Positions 8,183 to 17,597 of a DNA stretch of 58,156 bases are shown here, piece after piece. Under the pieces are notes generated by a model. That model was not told the origin of the DNA. It saw nothing but the letters and a program-made list of their open reading frames with translations, and searched no databases. Numbering within the stretch: position 1 is the first letter of the stretch; each line of letters begins with the position of its first letter. The position numbers and the translations under genes are program-made. The stretch comes from Bacteroidales bacterium (GTDB lineage Bacteria; Bacteroidota; Bacteroidia; Bacteroidales; F082): assembly GCA_017461665.1 (NCBI GenBank), contig JAFTXI010000033.1, positions 1 to 58,156 of the forward strand, in the 5' to 3' direction.

Positions 8183-10008
8183 TAGTTAAAAGATTGTAAA
8201 TCCGTCAGTCTCTTATAAACGCCGTTTTTATTTATAAGTTCATCGTGTTTACCTTTTTCGACAATGTTTCCTTTTGCAAGGACAACAATCTCGTCGGCAT
8301 TCTGAATCGTTGAGAGTCGGTGCGCAATCACGATGGAAGTCCTGTTACTCATAACTTTAGCGAGAGCGTCTTGTACTAATTTTTCTGATTCTGTATCTAA
8401 AGATGATGTTGCTTCGTCTAAGATAAGGATTGGAGGGTTTTTCAACACTGCGCGTGCGATACTCAAACGCTGCCTTTGACCTCCCGAGAGGTTCATACCT
8501 CTGTCGCCGATGAAGGTGTCGTAACCATTTTCTAACTGCATAATGAAATCGTGAGCGTTGGCAATTTTAGCCGCTTCGATAACTTCTTCTCTTGTAGCGT
8601 CTTGCATACCAAAAGCGATGTTATTATGAACGGTGTCGTTGAATAAAATACTCTCCTGACTTACTATTCCCATCAGTCCGCGGAGATCGTTGATTTTGTA
8701 GTCGCGGATGTCAACGCCATCGACGGTGATATTACCTTCGCAGACATCATAGAAACGTGGCAGCAGGTCCACCATCGTCGACTTTCCTCCGCCGCTCTCC
8801 CCTACCAAGGCGACCATCTTGCCTTTCGCTACGGTTAAGTTAATATCTTTTAACACATCGTCTTTGCCATAACGGAAAAACACTTTATTATATTTGATGG
8901 AATCTTTAAATTCAATGATATGTTTTGCATCAGCTTTTTCTACTATAACTTCATCAGCATCAAGTATTTCAAAGACGCGTTCTGCCGACGCCATGCCTTT
9001 CTGTAAGTTATAGAATCCGTGTGAGAACGACTTTGCCGGCGGAATTATCTGTGAGAAAACGACTATATATGCAATGAAATTCGCTGCTGTGATAGAAGCG
9101 CTGCCCGAGAGAATAAGTGTAGAACCAAACCATAACACTATGGAAATCACCACTGCCGAAAGCAACTCGCTCATCGGAGAGCTGAGGTCTCTTTTTCTGT
9201 GAACAAATTTTAACAGTTTGGAATATCCATAGTTCTGCTCTTCAAATTTCTCGTTAGTATAATCTATAGCATTGAAAGCCTTGATGATACGCAAACCCGA
9301 AATCGTTTCTTCGATATTTGCGATTATATTCGAAAGACGTGTCATGCCTTCTTTGGAGTCTTTCTTCAACGACTTGCCAATCTTACCGATAATGACACCG
9401 CCGATTGGTAACACCAACAGAACGAACAAGGTAAGTTCCCAACTGACGCCGAGCATATATGCAAAATAAGCGATAATCGTTATCGGCGACTTGATGAAAA
9501 CGTCCAAATAGTTCATGATAGATACTTCTATTTCTTGAAGGTCGGTCGTTATTCTCGCAATGATATCGCCTTTCTTTTGCTTGCTATAAAACGACAACGG
9601 AAGGACAAGAACTTTATTATAAAGAGCTGACCTGATGTCTTTTATAGAATTAACACGCACTGAAGCCATGTAGAAACTTGCCATATATGTTGTGAGATTT
9701 CTTAGGAAGAAAGCGAAAACCAACATGGCGCAGATAAATAGCAATGCTGCTTTCTGACCTTTCGCGATAATTATCGAGCTGATGTAATAGTTCATCGTTT
9801 CGAGAAGCGCGTCGGAGCTTAATGAAAATTCAGGTTTAACAGTTAGCAAATTGTCCGGATTAAACAAAAGATTCAGGAACGGAACTATCATCGAGAAGGA
9901 AAACAATGAGAATATAGTTGAAAGTATAACAAAAACTATATTCATAGTAACGCTACCCCAATACGGTTTAACGAAACGAAGTACTCTATTGAACTTACTG
10001 ATTTTCAT
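8182..10008 (-). CDS. MsbA-type ABC exporter (fused permease and ATPase)
   Basis: 608 residues. An N-terminal six-helix exporter domain (about 15-330) is followed by a nucleotide-binding domain with Walker A GESGGGKST (403-411), signature LSGGQ (507-511), Walker B ILILDEATSSLD and the H-loop AHRLST. The layout matches MsbA/LmrA-type homodimeric exporters of lipids or hydrophobic compounds. It begins after a terminator that isolates it from purB, and its stop overlaps the start of the 5-alpha-reductase gene, so the two form one operon. Export of lipid A or another amphipathic molecule is the family default. The pairing with a sterol-type reductase makes a steroid or bile-acid substrate a reasonable but unproven alternative. 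Confidence 0.85.
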   Translation of the reverse strand: MKISKFNRVLRFVKPYWGSVTMNIVFVILSTIFSLFSFSMIVPFLNLLFNPDNLLTVKPEFSLSSDALLETMNYYISSIIIAKGQKAALLFICAMLVFAFFLRNLTTYMASFYMASVRVNSIKDIRSALYNKVLVLPLSFYSKQKKGDIIARITTDLQEIEVSIMNYLDVFIKSPITIIAYFAYMLGVSWELTLFVLLVLPIGGVIIGKIGKSLKKDSKEGMTRLSNIIANIEETISGLRIIKAFNAIDYTNEKFEEQNYGYSKLLKFVHRKRDLSSPMSELLSAVVISIVLWFGSTLILSGSASITAANFIAYIVVFSQIIPPAKSFSHGFYNLQKGMASAERVFEILDADEVIVEKADAKHIIEFKDSIKYNKVFFRYGKDDVLKDINLTVAKGKMVALVGESGGGKSTMVDLLPRFYDVCEGNITVDGVDIRDYKINDLRGLMGIVSQESILFNDTVHNNIAFGMQDATREEVIEAAKIANAHDFIMQLENGYDTFIGDRGMNLSGGQRQRLSIARAVLKNPPILILDEATSSLDTESEKLVQDALAKVMSNRTSIVIAHRLSTIQNADEIVVLAKGNIVEKGKHDELINKNGVYKRLTDLQSFN

Positions 10009-10022
10009 TTATAAAAATTTAA

Positions 10023-10042
10023 AGGGGAACTTTCATTCCCCT
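10023..10042 (-). terminator. Rho-independent terminator after purB
   Basis: A 7-bp stem (AGGGGAA/TTCCCCT) with a 6-nt loop, followed on the minus strand by TTTAAATTTTT. It lies between the purB stop and the ABC exporter start. Confidence 0.65.
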
Positions 10043-10055
10043 ATCTATTATTGAA

Positions 10056-11408
10056 TTATTCGAAACTATATCCTGTATAATTTTCAGGTGTGATGACGTG
10101 CATTTCTGCTTTCACAGCATCGCTGATAGGCAACTCGTCGATGAATCTGTCGATAGATTCGCGAGTGACTTTTTCATTTGTACGCGTCAAGCCTTTCAAC
10201 AATTCGTAAGCACCTTCCACTTCTTCACGACGAAGAATTGTCTGAATTGCTTCAGCAACGACTGCGTAATTATTTAATAAGTCTGCGCTAAGTCTTTCTT
10301 CGTTAAGAATAAGTTTGTCAAGGCCTTTCATGAGTGAGCTGATAGCAATCATGGTGTGAGCCAAAGGCACGCCGACGTTTCTTGTCACTGTCGAGTCGGT
10401 GAGGTCGCGTTGCATACGACTGATAGGAAGTTTCGCGCTGAGATGTTCGAAGATAGCGTTTGCGAGACCTAAGTTACCTTCTGCGTTCTCAAAGTCGATT
10501 GGGTTGACTTTATGAGGCATCGCTGATGAACCTACTTCGCCAGCTTTTATCTTTTGCTTGAAGTATTCCATTGATACATATTGCCATACGTCGCGAGCGA
10601 GGTCGATGAGGATTGTGTTGATACGTTTTACGGCATCGAAATAAGCTGCCATGAAATCGTAGTGTTCAATCTGCGTGGTGGTTTGAAGTCTTGTAAGACC
10701 AAGATTATTATTGATATAATTGTTAGCGAATTTTTTCCATTCTATCTGCGGATAAGCAATCTTATGAGCGTTCATATTACCTGTAGCGCCGCCGAACTTA
10801 GCACAGAAAGGAATGTTTTTCAAAGCGTTAAGCTGATTTTCCAAACGCTCAACAAAGACGTATATCTCTTTTCCCAGGTGTGTCGGACTTGCAGGCTGAC
10901 CATGAGTGTGAGCCAACATTGGAACGTCTTTCCATTCTTTTGCCATCTCGAAGAGTTTGTTTCTCAAGTCGTTCATCGCCGGCAAGAAAACATTGGCGTT
11001 GGCATCTCTCAAAGTGAGAGGCACTGCCACATTATTAATATCTTGCGATGTCAATCCGAAGTGGATAAATTCTTTGAATTTCTTGAGGTCCATCTCATCG
11101 AAGCGACGTTTGAGGAAATACTCGACGGCTTTAACGTCGTGATTAGTAACCTTTTCTATATCTTTAATCTCTTGAGCGTTTTCAACTGTGAAGTCCTTGT
11201 AGAAAGAACGAAGTTTTTCAAAATGATTATGGTCAAAATCTGCGAGCTGAGGCAAAGGAAGTTCGCACAACGCTATAAAGTATTCAACTTCAACCATTAC
11301 GCGATAACGAATCAACGCAAATTCTGAAAAATATTCATCAAGGTCTGCTGCCTTTGAACGGTATCTTCCGTCAACCGGAGATATTGCTGTAAGTGAATTT
11401 AATGTCAT
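10056..11408 (-). CDS. purB: Adenylosuccinate lyase
   Basis: 450 residues, full length. The fumarase/aspartase superfamily signature SSAMPHKVNPIDFENAEGN lies in the flexible catalytic loop (about 290-310). The HGQPASPTHLG segment carries the catalytic His, and TSQDINN is present. The enzyme cleaves SAICAR to AICAR and adenylosuccinate to AMP, two fumarate-releasing steps of purine synthesis in the cytosol. It is transcribed alone: a TATCTTTG element lies upstream and a hairpin terminator downstream. Sequence, length and motifs are all normal; this is a housekeeping gene. Confidence 0.97.
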   Translation of the reverse strand: MTLNSLTAISPVDGRYRSKAADLDEYFSEFALIRYRVMVEVEYFIALCELPLPQLADFDHNHFEKLRSFYKDFTVENAQEIKDIEKVTNHDVKAVEYFLKRRFDEMDLKKFKEFIHFGLTSQDINNVAVPLTLRDANANVFLPAMNDLRNKLFEMAKEWKDVPMLAHTHGQPASPTHLGKEIYVFVERLENQLNALKNIPFCAKFGGATGNMNAHKIAYPQIEWKKFANNYINNNLGLTRLQTTTQIEHYDFMAAYFDAVKRINTILIDLARDVWQYVSMEYFKQKIKAGEVGSSAMPHKVNPIDFENAEGNLGLANAIFEHLSAKLPISRMQRDLTDSTVTRNVGVPLAHTMIAISSLMKGLDKLILNEERLSADLLNNYAVVAEAIQTILRREEVEGAYELLKGLTRTNEKVTRESIDRFIDELPISDAVKAEMHVITPENYTGYSFE

Positions 11409-11431
11409 AACTCCTTGTTTAATGTAAAACG

Positions 11432-11439
11432 CAAAGATA
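11432..11439 (-). promoter_or_regulatory. -7 element of purB
   Basis: TATCTTTG on the minus strand, 24 nt upstream of the ATG at 11408. No good -33 element at the usual 19-21 nt. Confidence 0.5.
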
Positions 11440-11459
11440 AGAAAAAGTCAACAGACAAC

Positions 11460-11630
11460 GGACAACAGACGACAGATTTTTTTTGTAAAGTCACCGAGTC
11501 TCCAAGTCAATGAGTCAATGAGTCAATAAGTCCATGAGTTCTGAAGTTTTGAAGTTCTCCAGAAGTCCAGAAATCCAGAGATCCAAAAAAAACGTGAGAG
11601 ACGCCACAGGAGTGACATGTCTACATTGTA
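11460..11630. repeat. Intergenic cluster of short degenerate repeats with a family A palindrome
   Basis: Runs of AGTCAATGAGTCAATGAGTC-like and CAGAAGTCCAGAAATCCAG-like units are followed by a family A copy at 11598-11624 (GAGACGCCACAGG then AGTGACATGTCTAC). A closely similar AGTC-rich string recurs at about 28743-28800, between the MFS gene and the DGR template. No gene is visible between purB and the pseudogene. Confidence 0.6.
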
Positions 11631-11649
11631 AATTGTTAACTGTAAATTG

Positions 11650-12396
11650 TTAATTGTGAATTAAATTTGGCACTTCCGTTATATTTTCATACGTCCTAAT
11701 AAATTCTCCGTTCTCAAAATAATAAAAACGATTGTAGTTCTTCTTGTCATATTTGTCGCCTAAAAGTCCTTCATAAAAAACATCATCAGGATCTTTTTCA
11801 AATTGATAACGACTCGCATCTATTGAAAACATCGGATTGTCAATACTTTCTATTTGCGAAAATGCGTCGGCATAACTATCAGTTTTCAACTTTCAATTTA
11901 TACAGACTTCTGCAATCTTTACCGAATGTCATTCTTGAATCGATGAACTGATAATAAACCACGCCATTATTCCTTTCTCATCGACCGAGTAGTCGAGAAG
12001 CCAGACATCTTTGTTCTCGTATGCCAACTGCGGAGCATTCTCAACTATTGTGACTTCCGGCAGCAGATGATTTTTATCTTCCAACGTCACAATCATGATG
12101 AAGTTGTTGAACTCTTTCTCATACAAATCGGATTCTTTGATTTTAACGATTTTCTGTTCGAAGCTGAGATGAGAGAAAATTATCGCATCACTAAAGCGAG
12201 CTGTAATCCATGTGATTCCCTCTTGATTCGTGATACCGATAAGTCGGCTTTTTGAATTATAAACAGCAACATCTTTCAAGACATTCCCGTGATTATCGGA
12301 GACGATAATCTCGACATTTACAATTGCATCATCTTTTTGCGCGAAGACTGTCATTCCGCAGAAGATAAGTAACGTTATTATAAGTAGTTTTTTCAT
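11650..12396 (-). pseudogene. Decayed secreted protein with carboxypeptidase-regulatory-like domain (two in-frame stops)
   Basis: The start at 12396 encodes a signal peptide (KKLLIITLLIFCGMTVFAQ) and a carboxypeptidase-D regulatory-like beta domain (NVEIIVSDNHGNVLKDVAVY, ITNQEGITWITA). The frame stops with TGA at 11929. The same frame continues, meets a second TGA about 12 codons later, and then stays open to 11650 with sensible sequence (SYADAFSQIESIDNPMF ... NRFYYFENGEFIRTYEN). This looks like one gene shortened by nonsense changes rather than two genes. The paralogue at 13854-15103 shares almost identical signal-peptide DNA but is longer in its middle part. The ATG overlaps the ATPase stop (ATGA), so the two were once coupled. 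Function unknown. Confidence 0.55.
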
Positions 12397-13592
12397 GACA
12401 GCAACCAATCTACAACATTAATTTTCCTAATACCATCTATAACCGAATTGTCGAAATCCAATGTCAAAAGATATTTTGGATTTGCGTCTTTGATTTTTAA
12501 TAATGACGAAATTTCCCTATTTAGCGTTTTCTCGTCATTAATTACAAATGCGACCTGATAATATTCTATAGTTCCATCGTATTTTTTAACAACAAAATCG
12601 ACTTCCGTATTTTGATATCTGCCCACAAACACTTCTCCTCCACGTCTTAACAATTCAAAGAACACCACATTTTCCAATTTATGACCAAGGTCGGCATCAT
12701 AATGATTAGTCAGTAAAATATTCTTCAACCCCAAATCAACAACGTAATATTTATAATTGCTTTCGAGCAATTTTTTACCCTTCAAATTATACAATCTCAC
12801 CGGATAAATCAAGTAAGATTCTGTAAGATAAGTTATTAATTTTTTCACGGTATTGTGTGAAACAGAAGATTTGTTTTGAGACAATACTTCTGCGATATTG
12901 TTGGGAGATACAATACTTCCCACACTGTCAAATAAAAAATCTATAATATTCTGTAAGCTGTCGAACTTTCTAAGTCTATAATGCTTTATTATATCTTTTA
13001 CAACCACAGTCTCATATAAAGATTTCAAATATATATTTACATTCTCTGGTGACGACTTTGAAATAGACACAGCCTCAGGAAAACATGAAGTGTTAATATA
13101 TTGACGAAACAGACGATCATAACTATGTTCTTCAGGGAAATTTTCCACATATTCTTTAAAAGAAAATGGATGCAAATTAATTGTTATATAACGACCTGAC
13201 AATAATGTTGCCAATTCACTCGATAACAAGTAGGCATTAGAACCTGTAATATATAAATCTATATTCTTTTTAACATAAAGCGCATCTATTAATTTCTCAA
13301 ATTGCGGAACCGATTGAACTTCATCTAAAAACACATAATAATTATCAACTGTATTCATCTTGGCAACGATACTATCATACACATCTATCCATGATAAGAA
13401 ATCTGCATTCTCCCTTTCTTCGAAATTAATATCAACTATACAATCATTTGCAACGCCCTCATATACAAGATATTTCTGAAACGACTTCAACAATGTTGAT
13501 TTTCCGCATCTTCTGATTCCAGTTATTACTTTAATCAAATCTTGATTTTTCAAAGATTTGAGACGGTCCAAATATGTTTGTCTTACTATCAT
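12393..13592 (-). CDS. AAA-family ATPase with C-terminal DUF4143 nuclease-like domain
   Basis: 399 residues. The N-terminal AAA_14 domain has Walker A GIRRCGKSTLL (about 25-35) and Walker B YYVFLDEVQ (about 85-95), followed by the sensor region LYITGSNAYLLSSELATLLSGR. The C-terminal DUF4143 domain contains VVDLGLKN and a PD-(D/E)XK-like strand pair (FFELLRRGGEV ... EVDFVVKK). Such proteins are very common and numerous in Bacteroidales. Their function is not settled; roles in mobile elements or stress have been proposed. The gene's stop overlaps the start of the decayed secreted gene. Family confidence is high; no specific function is claimed. Confidence 0.85.
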   Translation of the reverse strand: MIVRQTYLDRLKSLKNQDLIKVITGIRRCGKSTLLKSFQKYLVYEGVANDCIVDINFEERENADFLSWIDVYDSIVAKMNTVDNYYVFLDEVQSVPQFEKLIDALYVKKNIDLYITGSNAYLLSSELATLLSGRYITINLHPFSFKEYVENFPEEHSYDRLFRQYINTSCFPEAVSISKSSPENVNIYLKSLYETVVVKDIIKHYRLRKFDSLQNIIDFLFDSVGSIVSPNNIAEVLSQNKSSVSHNTVKKLITYLTESYLIYPVRLYNLKGKKLLESNYKYYVVDLGLKNILLTNHYDADLGHKLENVVFFELLRRGGEVFVGRYQNTEVDFVVKKYDGTIEYYQVAFVINDEKTLNREISSLLKIKDANPKYLLTLDFDNSVIDGIRKINVVDWLLS

Positions 13593-13853
13593 TTTGAGAA
13601 TATTTTTTACAAAAATAACAAATAATGACGAAAAACAACAAAATTAAAAAAATCGTCATTATTAATTATTCTTTGTTTTCGTAAATTTATGGTTTTATCA
13701 TTTATTTTACAAATTTACATTTTCAAACTCTCTTTGTCAAGAGACAAATTCATAAAAGATTCTAACGTTTAATTCCGACAACAGACAACGGACAACAGTC
13801 AACAGGCTTTGCGCCCCTGCGAAAGGTATATTTCAATTCCTAACTCCTAATTC

Positions 13854-15103
13854 CTAATTAATCACAATCCTTTCAATATAAGATTCAAATACATTCAAAG
13901 CGTTCCTTTTCTTTGTAACGGCATATAAATTTCCTTTATAGACAATTATCTTTTCTGCTATCCACTGGTTTGCATTCGTCACCGCATTCGTCTTTCCTGT
14001 CTTGACATCAATCTCATTTACATTTGTGCCAAAAATTGTATAGAATTTTCCAAACACCTTATCCTTATATATCTTATAATGCCAGAAGTCTTCCTTCGTA
14101 GGATAAGTAATTTCACATTCATTTAGAAGATTCATACCTTCATCGTATGTAAGAATCTTGCCATTGAAATGATCGAAATAATACAAAGTATCGTCAATCG
14201 CATCAAGATGATTGTCTTTGGTATGATACCATGTAAGTTGGACAAATCTTTCCCAGTCTTCTGCCGAAGGTGAACCGCCCAACATTGGATGATCTATATG
14301 CCATTGCTTTTCAACTTTAATATCTCTATAAGTTTTCATGTCATTACAAACAAACATCATCTCTTTGGTTTTAGCTTCTTTAGTAATTCTATAGAAATTC
14401 GAAATATATCCATCCATCATTAACTCATTGAAATAAATATATTTATCCGTAAAGAAGATAATATCTTTCAACACCTTGTTATAACGTTCCTTTTCCGTCG
14501 GAAACATAAGCTCATAAGTATCGTTCATTTTTACCACTTGATAAACAGAATCTTTTCCTATCAGCTGGCAATTCTCAGTGCAATCAACTATAATTTCCGT
14601 TGCTTCAATATGCTTTGGAACATTAATCGTATCTATCGGATCCAACCATAAATCCTGAACTAAAATCCTGCATTCTTTCAAGGTGTTACCTTTTCTCTGA
14701 AGAAAAAAACTTTGTCGTCGAAAATCTCAAAGTCGAACATCACATAATTATGTTCGCTGTAACGTTTTATCTTATCTGCACTCACGCCAACTGCTTCAAG
14801 CATATACGATGTTTCTTTCATCTTGAAGTTAAGACTTATCGTATCTCGATTAGGAACAATACTCACCAAAGTGTCTTCATAACCGATACACGAAAACAAC
14901 AAACCGACTTGTTTGTCAGTTCTCGGCAACATCATAATAAAATCGCCATTGTTGTCGGAGCTAACTCCAAAGTCGGTATTGATAATCGAAATGTTTACAT
15001 TCTCTATTCCTACGTTTCCTTTGACGACGGAATAATTTTTATCCTGCGCGAAGACTGTCATTCCGCAGAAGAAAATTGTGATTGTTAGTAGCAGGTTTTT
15101 CAT
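13854..15103 (-). pseudogene. Frameshifted secreted protein, paralogue of the 11650-12396 gene
   Basis: The start at 15103 (MKNLLLTITIFFCGMTVFAQ) gives a signal peptide, then a carboxypeptidase-regulatory-like domain (VKGNVGIENVNISI ... LLFSCIGYEDTLVSI). The first frame reads through FEIFDDKVFFF and stops at 14678. A one-base change in the T7 run at 14704-14710 would give DDKVFLLQRKGNTLKECRIL and join the downstream open frame of about 270 residues ending at 13854. The downstream frame has no ATG of its own; only a TTG overlaps the stop. The full repaired product is about 415 residues, secreted, and its downstream half is beta-rich with propeller-like segments. The homopolymer position fits sequencing error, slippage or phase variation equally well. 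Function unknown. Confidence 0.6.
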
Positions 15104-15259
15104 AAGTTTATATTTTAAGGTCATCAGACTATATCCACTATGACTTGACAAATTTAAAACATATATTAATTTTTGTCAAGAAAAAAAATCTATGCATTTT
15201 TATGCATATTGTATTTTTACTTTAAAACACTGATACACAGTGGGCGTATACAATACATC

Positions 15260-15691
15260 CTACTCAACAACATACAATTTCACTTCATTATTATTGAAAT
15301 TATAAAAATCAATAGTTGATAAATATTTTTCAATAACAATTGGGTTAAAGCTTGATTTTCTTGAATAAATCGTCAAATAATCTTTTTTATCATCAGACAG
15401 AATCATAATACCGGAATCTTCATCATACAATAACATTTTCAACTTCTTAACAAAAAATACTCCTTTAAAGACAATATAGGTATCGTTATCCTTTTCAATA
15501 ATATATGAGGTAATCTTTTTCAAAATCTTACTTCTGTCTTTTTTAATTCCTACATAAAGCAAATCGAGATTATCTCTGCAGTTCATTGAAAAATAAAGAA
15601 GTACTTCTACAAATTTCATTTCATAACGATTGTAAGTCTTAGCAATCTGATACCACTTCCCTGTCAACTGAGAATTAACAATTGATTTCAT
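15260..15691 (-). CDS. Small lipocalin-like protein
   Basis: 143 residues. The N-terminal LTGKWYQIAKTYNRYE reproduces the lipocalin GxW opening as in bacterial Blc (GTWYEIAR...). Alternating beta-strand segments follow (VEVLLYFSMNCRDNLDLLYV, SYIIEKDNDTYIVFKG, GIMILSDDKKDYLTIYSR), consistent with a small beta-barrel that binds lipophilic ligands. Unlike typical Blc proteins there is no signal peptide or lipobox, so the product appears cytosolic, and it is short for the family. It stands alone between the frameshifted secreted gene and lpd. The family call rests on the first motif and strand pattern and is moderate. Confidence 0.5.
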   Translation of the reverse strand: MKSIVNSQLTGKWYQIAKTYNRYEMKFVEVLLYFSMNCRDNLDLLYVGIKKDRSKILKKITSYIIEKDNDTYIVFKGVFFVKKLKMLLYDEDSGIMILSDDKKDYLTIYSRKSSFNPIVIEKYLSTIDFYNFNNNEVKLYVVE

Positions 15692-16050
15692 AATTAAATA
15701 ATTTAAGGTTAATGAATATGTATAATACTGCCCTTACAAGGCGACATTTTCAAATAAAAAAAAGATTATTGCTTGAGGATACACCTCTTGTTTCACGCCG
15801 CAAATATACAAACAAGTATATTCTGAAGTCAAGTGTTTTAATGTATTTTTTCAAAAATTTAACATTTCTTAGGGGACATTCACAATTATTTTAAGATTTA
15901 TGTTAATAGATATTAAGATTTAAATAATTTCTACAAAATGTTTAAAAAAATACCTTATACAATATTCATTGCACGAAAAAATTGAGTAAATTCGCAGTTC
16001 GGTTTTTTCCGAAATTATTTATGTTTATTCTTAATTAAAAATATATTATA

Positions 16051-17442
16051 ATGAATTACGATGTTATAGTAATAGGCAGTGGACCAGGAGGTTATGTCGC
16101 TGCTATCAGAGCTTCACAATTAGGTAAAAAAGTCGCTGTTGTTGAAAAGTCAGAAATTGGCGGTACATGTTTAAACTGGGGTTGCATCCCTACAAAAGCC
16201 CTTTTGAAGAGCGCTCAAGTTTATACATATATGAAACATGCTGAGAACTACGGAATTAACGTAGAAGGCGAAGTCAAAGCCGACATGGAAGCAGTAGTAC
16301 GTCGCAGCCGTGGCGTTGCTGAAGGCATGAGTAAAGGAGTTCAATATCTTTTCAAGAAAAACAACGTAGAACTTATCGCAGGTTTAGGTTCATTGACAGT
16401 AGACAAGAAAGTCAAAGTCGTTGATGCAGAAGGCAATGAAAACATTTACGAAGCAGAACATATCATTCTCGCAACAGGTTGTAGAGTTCGTCAGTTGCCA
16501 GCTCTTCCTATCGACGGCGAAAGAATCATCAGCTATCGTCAGGCTTTGATATTAGACAAACTTCCTGAAACAATGTTAGTTGTAGGTTCTGGTGCTATCG
16601 GTTCTGAGTTCGCATTCTTCTTCACATCAATGGGCGTTAAAGTCACATTGGTTGAATTCATGCCAAACATCCTTCCTGTTGAAGATGAAGAAGTTTCAAA
16701 ACAAGTAGAACGCTGCTTCAAGAAATTGAAGATGACTGTCATGACAGAATCATCAGTGACAAATGTTGACACTACAGGCGAGAAATGCGTTTGTACAATA
16801 GAAACTAAGAAAGGTCCTAAAGTCGTTGAAGCTGACATCGTTTTATCGGCAGTAGGCGTACAGACCAACTTAGAAAACTTAGGCTTAGAAGAATTAGGCA
16901 TCGCTACAGAAAGAGGCAAAGTCATCGTTGACGATTATTACAGAACCAATGTTGAAGGTGTTTATGCTATCGGCGACATCGTTCACGGTCCAGCATTGGC
17001 TCACAAGGCATCGCACGAAGCTATCATCTGCGTTGAAAAAATCTGCGGATTAGAACCGGAAAAATTGAATTACAACAACATACCAGGTTGTACATATATC
17101 ACTCCAGAAGTCGCTTCAGTAGGTCTCACCGAAGCAAAAGCCATCGCTGCAGGTTATGAAGTGAAAGTCGGCAAGTTCCCATTCACAGCATCAGGAAAAG
17201 CTTCAGCAGCAGGTAATAAAGACGGTTTCATCAAGGTCGTGTTCAACGCTGCCAACGACGAATGGTTAGGCTGCCACATGGTCGGCGACAACGTCACTGA
17301 GATGGTCGCTATTGCAGCCCTCGGACGCGAGTTAGGCGCAAAAGGCCGCGACATCATCAACACCATCTTCCCTCACCCAACAATGTCGGAAGCTATGATG
17401 GAAGCAGCCGCTGCAGCACACGGCGAAGTGGTACACCTCTAA
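16051..17442 (+). CDS. lpdA: Dihydrolipoyl dehydrogenase
   Basis: 463 residues, full length. GSGPGGYVAAIRA binds FAD, the redox-active disulfide is GGTCLNWGCIPTKAL (Cys-X4-Cys), VGSGAIGSEFA binds NAD, YAIGDI is the second FAD motif, and the C-terminal HPTMSE carries the catalytic His-Glu pair. The enzyme reoxidises dihydrolipoamide in 2-oxoacid dehydrogenase or glycine cleavage complexes. No E1/E2 or gcv genes are adjacent, so its complex is encoded elsewhere. It is a single-gene unit; the 359-bp gap before it (15692-16050) contains no supported gene. Confidence 0.96.
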   Translation: MNYDVIVIGSGPGGYVAAIRASQLGKKVAVVEKSEIGGTCLNWGCIPTKALLKSAQVYTYMKHAENYGINVEGEVKADMEAVVRRSRGVAEGMSKGVQYLFKKNNVELIAGLGSLTVDKKVKVVDAEGNENIYEAEHIILATGCRVRQLPALPIDGERIISYRQALILDKLPETMLVVGSGAIGSEFAFFFTSMGVKVTLVEFMPNILPVEDEEVSKQVERCFKKLKMTVMTESSVTNVDTTGEKCVCTIETKKGPKVVEADIVLSAVGVQTNLENLGLEELGIATERGKVIVDDYYRTNVEGVYAIGDIVHGPALAHKASHEAIICVEKICGLEPEKLNYNNIPGCTYITPEVASVGLTEAKAIAAGYEVKVGKFPFTASGKASAAGNKDGFIKVVFNAANDEWLGCHMVGDNVTEMVAIAALGRELGAKGRDIINTIFPHPTMSEAMMEAAAAAHGEVVHL

Positions 17443-17467
17443 TAAAGTTTATAGTTGATGGTTAATA

Positions 17468-17537
17468 GTTTAGAGTAGTTGAAAGTTGAGAGTTGTAAGT
17501 TAAAAGTGTATTTTAAAACTCAGAGACTACTCTAAAC
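17468..17537. repeat. Inverted repeat downstream of lpdA
   Basis: GTTTAGAGTAGT (17468-17479) pairs with ACTACTCTAAAC (17526-17537) across 46 nt. The loop consists of the degenerate AGTTGAAAGTTGAGAGTT strings common in this genome's spacers. It could end lpdA transcripts, but it has no clear U-tract. Confidence 0.45.
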
Positions 17538-17597
17538 TTTTAACTTCAAACTCTAAAACTGCTATAAACTCTAAACTTTTAACTTTAAACTAAATAA

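Noticed and set aside
10581-11327. A 248-codon plus-strand frame
   Set aside because: Antisense to the fully conserved purB gene; low-complexity, no start signal.
11650-11889. A separate 79-residue gene
   Set aside because: It would need a TTG start directly after a spacer-type repeat and is in frame with the upstream truncated gene; better read as its decayed tail.
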